From Aselliscus stoliczkanus (lineage: Eukaryota > Chordata > Mammalia > Chiroptera > Hipposideridae): a DNA stretch of 64,000 bases. Location: NCBI GenBank assembly GCA_033961575.1, contig CM066728.1:111451852-111515851 (forward strand), in the 5' to 3' direction. Made by a program: the position numbers and the translations under genes. How positions within the stretch are numbered: position 1 is the first letter of the stretch; every line of letters begins with the position of its first letter. The notes beneath the pieces are model-generated. The model was not told the DNA's origin. It searched no databases and saw only the letters and a list, made by a program, of their open reading frames with translations. Below, one piece after another: positions 57,476 through 64,000 of this stretch.

Positions 57476-58499
57476 GCCATGGCTCATAACACCCGCCCTC
57501 CCACAGGTTCAGCCAGCCACCTCCCCTCCATGCTGGAGCTGCCCGGCTTTAAGGGGTGTCGTGAGCCCCGGGTGTGGCACTCACAGCCCACACGCCTTCA
57601 CTCTAGTAGGTTTGCGTGGAAGGGCTCTCCAGGGCCTGCTGCTCACAGACGGATCTTCCTGGGAGGTGTAGGGCACTCTCCTCCCACCCCCAGCTTTTCT
57701 GAGCCCGTCCCCCAGGCGAGGGGACACACGAGGGCACAGCCAGCACAGGGACACCCCCATCACCAGCCTGCTGCCTTATTGCCAACGAGTTAGAGCCCTT
57801 GGGTCTCAATTTCAAGCCAAAAAGTAAAAATAAAGTTGTGGCTCTGCTTTGCAAGTTTCCTGAAAAGGATAAAATTAGACACAGGAAAAAGTGCTCCGAA
57901 AGCAATTTTAAAAACTGCACAAATAAATGGTGTACGTGGAGGAAAGTCCTGTATTTCATGTACCGGGTCAGGCGGGAGATGAGGGCAGGGAGCAGGTCTG
58001 TGAGGTTCATATTCCCCGGGCCACTGGTGTCAAAGAAAGCACCGTTTGGGGCACGGGTCAGACCCTGTCTTTAGCTCGGGTTGAAAAGGCCCAACAGGCC
58101 TCGGCGACCACCCGGCCCCTCTGCCGGCCGCTGTTCCAAGGAGTCAGGGAACAGGGCCGAGCTGCCTGACGGCGCTTCTCTCCTTCGGAAAGGGACCCAG
58201 CGGTGTATCTGATGTCCGGTCACCTAAGGAGACTCCAAAGCCATGACCCCAAAGTGTGCAAGTTCAGGACAGATTTCACTGTCAGTGTTGAATGGAAGCC
58301 CAAAGGGACGTCCGGGAAGGAAGTAAAGAGGATGCAGATTTGCTGGGAAGACTCGGGTGGGAGTGTGATGCTTCAGGGAGGGCCGGGGCACGCTGGCCGA
58401 GGCTCGGTGGGCGCGGGCGGCACAGGCCCACTGCCCGCTCGCGAGGCCTGTGAACGCCCTTCGGACGCGCAGTCCCGGCTCAGAGCTGACAGGAGGCAT
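57476..58499. other. Unassigned sequence
   Basis: No gene recognised. The stretch 57815-57960 is A-rich, and its Lys/Arg-rich plus frame reflects composition. Confidence 0.3.
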
Positions 58500-59060
58500 C
58501 TCTGCTGGGCCTTTAAATTGATGTGACATCTTTCAACAGAAGTTGATATTTTGATATTACTTAAAACTTTAGAACATGAAGGTTTTACAATTGGCTAATA
58601 ACTACGAATTCATAAATCTAGAATGGATCAAAATTAGACGAAATGTTCTGTCATCTGTGAAGAATTATTATTTCCTTTTTTTCTACTTATAATCATCAAT
58701 TTACGAAGCACGCTGCCCAGTATAATTATTTCCCAGTCAAAATTGTTTTTTGTAATTCATCAATCTCACAATTGTAGGTAATAATCACGTTATTTATTTT
58801 TTCTTAAGTAATCATGGTATTTTCATCAAAATTCATTAGAAGCTGCTTCTAGAAGGACATGCTTTTAAAATATTTAAATTTATGGTTAATGTTTTATTAA
58901 CCATATTTAGCCTGTAATTATTTTTCTAATGGAAATTATCCTGACTGCACCATCTGATGTTATGAGGCTGGTAGTTCAAACAAAATCCAGAGAAACATTT
59001 ACACACAAAGGACTGTGTATTAGTCATTTGGAAGGAAGGATTTATGTGCTATATAATTAA
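58500..59060. promoter_or_regulatory. AT-rich candidate conserved non-coding element
   Basis: An abrupt switch from GC-rich to AT-rich DNA without transposon traces. It contains 'aattggctaataactacgaa' near 58589, 'ggtaataatcacg' near 58777 and 'atataattaattgttgc' near 59050. Motif-based inference. Confidence 0.35.
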
Positions 59061-59206
59061 TTGTTGCTGGGGGTTGACAGTCCATATTTTACTGCAATGC
59101 ATTATTTACACGGGAGGAGGCTTAGGGGTCCACCCTGCAAAAGGTTAGGGAAATACAAATACACACGTCATCTGAATAGTGGAAGATTGTATTGCGATGG
59201 ATGTGA
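59061..59206. other. Unassigned sequence
   Basis: Short unassigned stretch. Confidence 0.3.
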
Positions 59207-59226
59207 GTGTGTGTGTGTGTGTGTGT
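59207..59226 (+). repeat. (GT)n microsatellite
   Basis: Ten GT units. Confidence 0.9.
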
Positions 59227-59665
59227 TGTTTGCAAATAGAATACATTTATATGTGCATACAAAATATATATGTAGATATATATTCTCTATGTATTATATC
59301 CAATTATATTACATATTATGAAGCACAACATGATTAATGTCAGTGTAGTGTATATGTAGTTTGGACATAGGATATATGTTTCGTGTATATTATAGAACAC
59401 TACAGAGATTGATCCATGAGTGTGTGTGTGGCCAAACATGTATTAATCACTCTAGGATTCCACTAGCTGATGTATTTCAAAGATCAGCAAAATAAAGAGT
59501 TTGTGAATGCTTTGAAACTGTGTTTGTTTCTCAACAACAAATTAAAACCAAATGGATGTTGGTACCATTCGAGGCAGTCAGGAAGGTGAAATGCTTGCAT
59601 CTAAGAATACACTGCTCGGAGTATGTTATTTGGCTTCCAAAAGCAAGTGGAAACAATGCACTTAG

Positions 59666-59666
<1 letters not shown>
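59227..59666. other. AT-rich unassigned sequence
   Basis: TA-rich low-complexity text to about 59400, with no gene recognised. Confidence 0.35.

Positions 59667-59708
<42 letters not shown>
59667..59708 (+). repeat. (TG)n microsatellite
   Basis: About 21 uninterrupted TG units. Confidence 0.97.
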
Positions 59709-59711
<3 letters not shown>

Positions 59712-61009
59712 AAAATCACATCTGGGGGCTGCTGAGAAAGTCACCTGTGCAGTTGAAGGTGGAGGGGTCATCACACATACAAGCTCACCCTCCAGGCTTG
59801 GGGCTGCAGGTGCACAGAGGACAGGAAGGCAAAGGGGGGGCTCTGCACCTCCAGCCCCCGTCAGCACCCGGAGCTTGCAGGATATGGTGGGGCTGCACCC
59901 GGATGGCCCGAGGCGGAGACAGGTCGCTTCCGGGCGGGGCGCCCTGCAGACCACCAGGCGACATTCGTAATCTCAGCGCCTGATTGAAGCCAGAGGCTTT
60001 ACATGTACTGATGGGTGATCCCTGTAGAAGGAGGAGTGTGAATGTCTGCAGCGTTCATAGCCATGCTGCTTAACAAGCCAAACCCCTCTCACTGCAGAGA
60101 CAGCCTACAATGTGCAGGCCCTGAACTGAGCCACCCTACAGAACCGACGCCTTTGTCCAGCACAGGTTGGTGAAACGTCATGTATCTTTAGAACGTTTCC
60201 ATAGCAGCTACAACAAATTCCACACCATCACTGATTAATGGGCATTGAGTTCCCATCGTGCGGGAAACACAGTGCACTCAGGAAAGGTGACCACCCTCCC
60301 CAGTGCTCCCAGAAAGGCACCCGGCGCTGATAGTTAGAGCTGAGGGCTGTCTCAAGGGCAGTGGTCAGGTTGCATGGGTAAGAGACAAACTCCTCACTTA
60401 TGACTCTTTGCTGTCCCCTCTCACCATACCGACTCCTAAATTTAATTTGTGTTGTTTGTGTCTCCCTATTGAATGTTCACTTGTCATTCCAGTTTACAAA
60501 AGCAGCATAAAAATACAAAAAAAAAATTTTTTTTCCAGGAGGACTTATTGAAATCCACGAATGATATGAAACTGCAGAGAGGTTGCTTGTCAGGAAAAAT
60601 ACTGGGCACCCACACAGCTGTGAGCAGTGAGGCCTGGCTGGAAACCAGGGGGTTCTGTCTGGGGCACACACACCATGACCTGAAGGGCAGGGGGCCTGTC
60701 CTTCGAATTGCTTAAATGTCATGTGAACAAGCATCAGTGATCATGGTTCAGTCCTCACCCCATTTAGAAAAAAAGGCTAAGTGTGATCTAATGGATCCAC
60801 TGTCAATACAGGCTGGAGAAAATTGCCTTCTCAAATTTCCCAGGAACCGCCATGAAGTTGGGGGGTGCAGGCTGTGTGCACAGCGGGGCCTCCTGAAAAG
60901 GTGGAGGATGGGGGGTTCTCCCTCTGTAGTGGGAAGCAGCTCCGGACTAGAGCCCTCGAGCTCACGAGCTTGTCTGCCACGTCAGGCAGTGTTTTCTCAT
61001 AACAACAGA
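59709..61009. other. Unassigned sequence
   Basis: No gene recognised. An A10T8 palindromic run lies at 60517-60534. Confidence 0.3.
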
Positions 61010-61320
61010 AACAGAGCTTGAACTAGTTTGTGCAGCAAAGGGCATTTCTTGGTGTTCCTAGGCAGGAAATCTGAGGTCCGGGGCTGCAGGACGAGCTGGA
61101 TGCAGGAGCCCTGATGCTGAAGCGACAGACATTGTCTCTTTCTCATTACTATCTGGCTCTTTCTTCTGCAACACTTCTGCATTTGTTTCTGGCATCTCCC
61201 ACCTGGAGGCATCGCAGCGCCTCGGAGGGGGCAGAGCAAACTTGGCTCCTCTAGTTCAGATAAGCCCATCTCTCTGTCATCGTGTTTAGAATCAGGCCGA
61301 TTGCGAGAAGGGTTCAAACT
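61010..61320. mobile_element. Possible interspersed repeat of unknown family
   Basis: The pattern 'gcaaagggcatttcttggtg', then 'aggcaggaaatctgaggtcc', then 'tctctttctcattactatct' has the look of a known mammalian LTR/DNA-repeat class read in antisense, but I cannot name it reliably. Confidence 0.25.
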
Positions 61321-63439
61321 TGGTTAGAACGTGTAGCACCTTAAAATCACTTGCTGGACTTTTAAAGAAAAAAAATGCAAAAGTGCTTTTTGTTTGTCTT
61401 TGTTTGTTTGTTTTACAAAAGTCTGTTTGAGAAGCTCACTTTCTTGCCAATCAGCATATTTGCCCCAAACGAAAGGAGTTCCATGGACCGATGCTGGAAA
61501 TCGCATGGAGTAAACGCCTAAGAAAACTGAGACTTCTTTTTCTTGAATCAGTATTGTCTTGAAGACTTTCATAAGCACTTTTTGTTCATCGTTGTCAATC
61601 TCACACTCATCAAAAACAGGATTTCACCAAATAAAAGTGCACACTGCCGGGGAGGGGTACGAATGAAAAAAAAAAAAAAAAAGCCCAGAGGGTGCACGTC
61701 CCCTCAGCTGCTGTTTTCTTCTTCACTGTGACAGTGGCTCCCAGGTGGAGGCCCTGTCCCCCTCTTCTGAGGTCCTGGATTCTCACTTAATGTGATCATT
61801 GTCACCGTACGGCACACCTGGGACTCAGCCCTCGCTGCGGAGTGTCACCTTTAAAATGAAGAAATGCCTACTGGGTGGCCATTAGGTGTGTGGGTGCCCA
61901 TCCTGGTGTGCCTCCTGAGCTGCACCCCACGTTAAAGCGGGGTCTGTGCTCCTTAAAAACAAATCATGCCTCAGACAGAAGAGCGGCTAGAGCGGGCCTT
62001 GGGAATACTTTGTGGCCGTGCCAATGAACAGGAAATGCACAATAAGACACCAGACAGCCATTTGTCACCTATCTTTACTGTTGTTGCTGAATTTTTTAAA
62101 TCACCAAGAGTAACCTTTTTGATTTTCAGGACCATCGTCCACAGACATAGAATCTCTCTAGGGAACCCTGAGATCCTGGGACAAGGGCTGGTGTGCAGAC
62201 ATGGGCGTGTGTGTGACATGGGCGCAGGGGCACCCCAGATGCCCTTGATAGCTTCAGACACCCCTGCCCAGGGTTTTGGAAAGGAAGCATGGGGCGAGGT
62301 TTCAGTCATCTTGAAATAAGTGACTTCATATTTCAGCCTCAATGTAAACGGTAAGCGAAAGCTCCATTAACACTCAGCAAACTCCCGGAAGAGGAGCTGC
62401 TCCCTGACTTTCCTAAGACACTTGAACAGACACGTGCATGTGGACTGCAGCCAAACCCTATGAGCAGCACCTTCCCCTGTGATGCAGACACACGTGAGGG
62501 ACGTGTCACAGCCACAGGGCCCGGTGAGTGCCAAAGCCGTGCCTGGCACATGTGACTCCAGTCTGCTCTGGGATTACAGGAGAGCCACGGCCCCTCATTG
62601 TGACCTGCTCACCCCCTCTCGGTCCGTCAGCTCGTGTTCAGTCCTCTGTAGGGTTGTGCTTTCATTATTCTACCAAACGCTCCAATTTGCAGAAATGCGT
62701 GACTCCAATCCATCTGGACCCCGGCCCATTTCTCACAAGGAAGATTAATGGCAAATGGGCCTAGTGGGTGGGATTGTGCAAGACATGAGGGGTGAGCTCA
62801 CAGGCAGCGTGGCCGGAAACGGGTTTCCTTACAAATCCTGCTGTAAATGCTCTTTAAATAATGTCAAGTGGCCCAAGTGCACCTTCAAAATGAATTCACT
62901 CCGAGTAGAAAACTGCAGTGGGCTGAAATCACACATACCGGGAAGCGTGGGGCCTGTCCACGGCTAGTGTATGGAGGGGGTTTGGCGGGGGTGTGTGTGC
63001 ACATGCGTCCATGTGTGTGTCAAAAGGCACACAGAAAAGCAATATCCTAAACCTAAGACTTGTGAGCACAGTGCGGAGAGCCGGCAACTCCAGAGATCGG
63101 CCCTACCAGCCTCCCTGTAACTCGTCACTGGGGACAAGGGTGTCAGCACGAGCGGGCAGAATCCGTGAAGCGGTCCACTCATTGCTCCCAGTTGCTGGCA
63201 CAACCTCCCCAGAAAAAGACAGACCACTGACGCGTTGTTTTGCTATTCTCACAGATTTGCGGCAAGGTGATCCTGGCCCAAGAAGCCAATAGCCACCTCT
63301 CCCAGACCCTGGAGGCTGCCGTGCAGGTGAGGACAGTCGCAGGTTCTGGAATGTTCCAAGGGGGAGCGTGGAGCCATGTGCCCTCCCTCTCCGGGGAGGC
63401 CTCTGCACGTGGCAAACGAATGCATTGCCATGGCCCAAC
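61321..63439. other. Unassigned sequence
   Basis: No gene or named repeat recognised. An A18 run lies near 61665-61682. The 117-123 codon frames at 61966-62342 overlap on opposite strands and lack domain features. Confidence 0.3.
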
Positions 63440-63930
63440 GTACTCATTAGCGGTTTCCCTTTCCTGAATTAAAAAATTGAATTATATACTCAGCCTAGTT
63501 ACTGAAGCTGCCAGCTTTATTAAGGTTTATCGAGCGTGTGTGCACTCGTCAGGACTGAGTGGCGTCGCGGCTCTCGTGCTGGAACATTGAATTAGGGGCC
63601 CGAGCCGGCCGCGCGGGGATCCAGCCGGCTACAGGTAGCACCAGTCTCCTCCAATTACACATAATCATCACTCACAGTCAATAATTGTGCTAAAGGCTGC
63701 TTTCAAATCTGTGAGGGATTCGCACTTACTGCACTGATTCAGCTTGTCTGAGCCAAACTCACTTGCACTCTAACCAAAGCAATTTCGTTCTTGCCTACGG
63801 CCCGTCTGGCAGCTCATCTAGTGTGAATGCTGCGAGGACGGCGGGCTACAATTTAATCTGAGACATCTGTGCACAGACAGGACCTTCTCCTGGGCGGACG
63901 GAGGCGAAGCGACCGCTAAGCCTCCGTGTT
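63440..63930. promoter_or_regulatory. Strong candidate developmental enhancer-like element
   Basis: The block has no transposon trace. AT-rich homeodomain-type cores ('ttaaaaaattgaattata', 'ctccaattacacataatcat', 'agtcaataattgtgctaaag') flank a CpG-dense patch at about 63530-63625. 'caatttaatctgagacatct' follows near 63849. It runs toward the right edge of the window and may continue. Function is inferred only from composition and motifs. Confidence 0.4.
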
Positions 63931-64000
63931 CTCTGAAGAGCCAGGCCTTATCTCACCCCTGAAAAGTACAGCATTTAAGATAGAGTAAAGAGCCCAATAC

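Noticed and set aside
59667..59708. Z-DNA regulatory element from the TG run
   Set aside because: Possible in principle, but nothing in the sequence separates it from an ordinary microsatellite.

Overview
The window reads as a non-coding stretch of a placental mammal genome. No protein-coding gene, rRNA, functional tRNA or CRISPR array can be supported on either strand. Open frames are short, usually end within 60-120 codons, and the longest ones are explained by simple repeats or interspersed repeats. The mammalian call rests on recognisable L1, L2, MIR, MaLR-type LTR and MER5A-like sequence. Two tRNA-derived SINE types, plus two copies of an L1 3' end of a kind I associate with bats, point weakly to a laurasiatherian mammal, perhaps a bat. 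That lineage call comes from memory and is low confidence.

Layout: 0.4-3.8 kb holds decayed sense L1/HAL1-like sequence. 3.8-5.4 kb is a GC-richer unassigned block. 5.5-6.6 kb has MIR and L2 copies, and a SINE with a clean target-site duplication lies at 7.0 kb. 7.6-10.7 kb has few recognisable repeats, rich in homeodomain-type motifs and containing a CpG-dense core, and is the best candidate regulatory block of the first half. 11.6-11.9 kb has a second SINE type and a GT/GA microsatellite, and 14.05-14.34 kb a 45-bp minisatellite. 20.2-25.4 kb is repeat-rich: LTRs, an L1 with its full 3' end and an internal GATA array, a GA array, a MIR and MLT1. 27.4-28.9 kb is an antisense L1 carrying a CTAT array and interrupted by a younger L1 3' end. 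29.3-30.8 kb is MIR/L2-like. 32.5-32.8 kb is a MER5A-like element split by a SINE. 36.2-36.9 kb is an LTR split by an opposite-strand LTR.

The second half (37-64 kb) is mostly unique, moderately GC-rich sequence with isolated repeats. The most striking structure is a 1.25-kb array of about 31 G-rich ~40-bp units at 52.23-53.48 kb. AT-rich or motif-rich blocks at 42.4-43.1, 44.5-45.1, 45.6, 50.3-50.85, 58.5-59.05 and 63.44-63.93 kb look like candidate conserved non-coding elements.

Overall this fits a gene desert or long intron beside a developmental regulator. The neighbouring gene cannot be identified from the sequence alone. I found no convincing novel genetic system. The useful leads are the minisatellites, the nested transposon events, the SINE families and the candidate enhancers.
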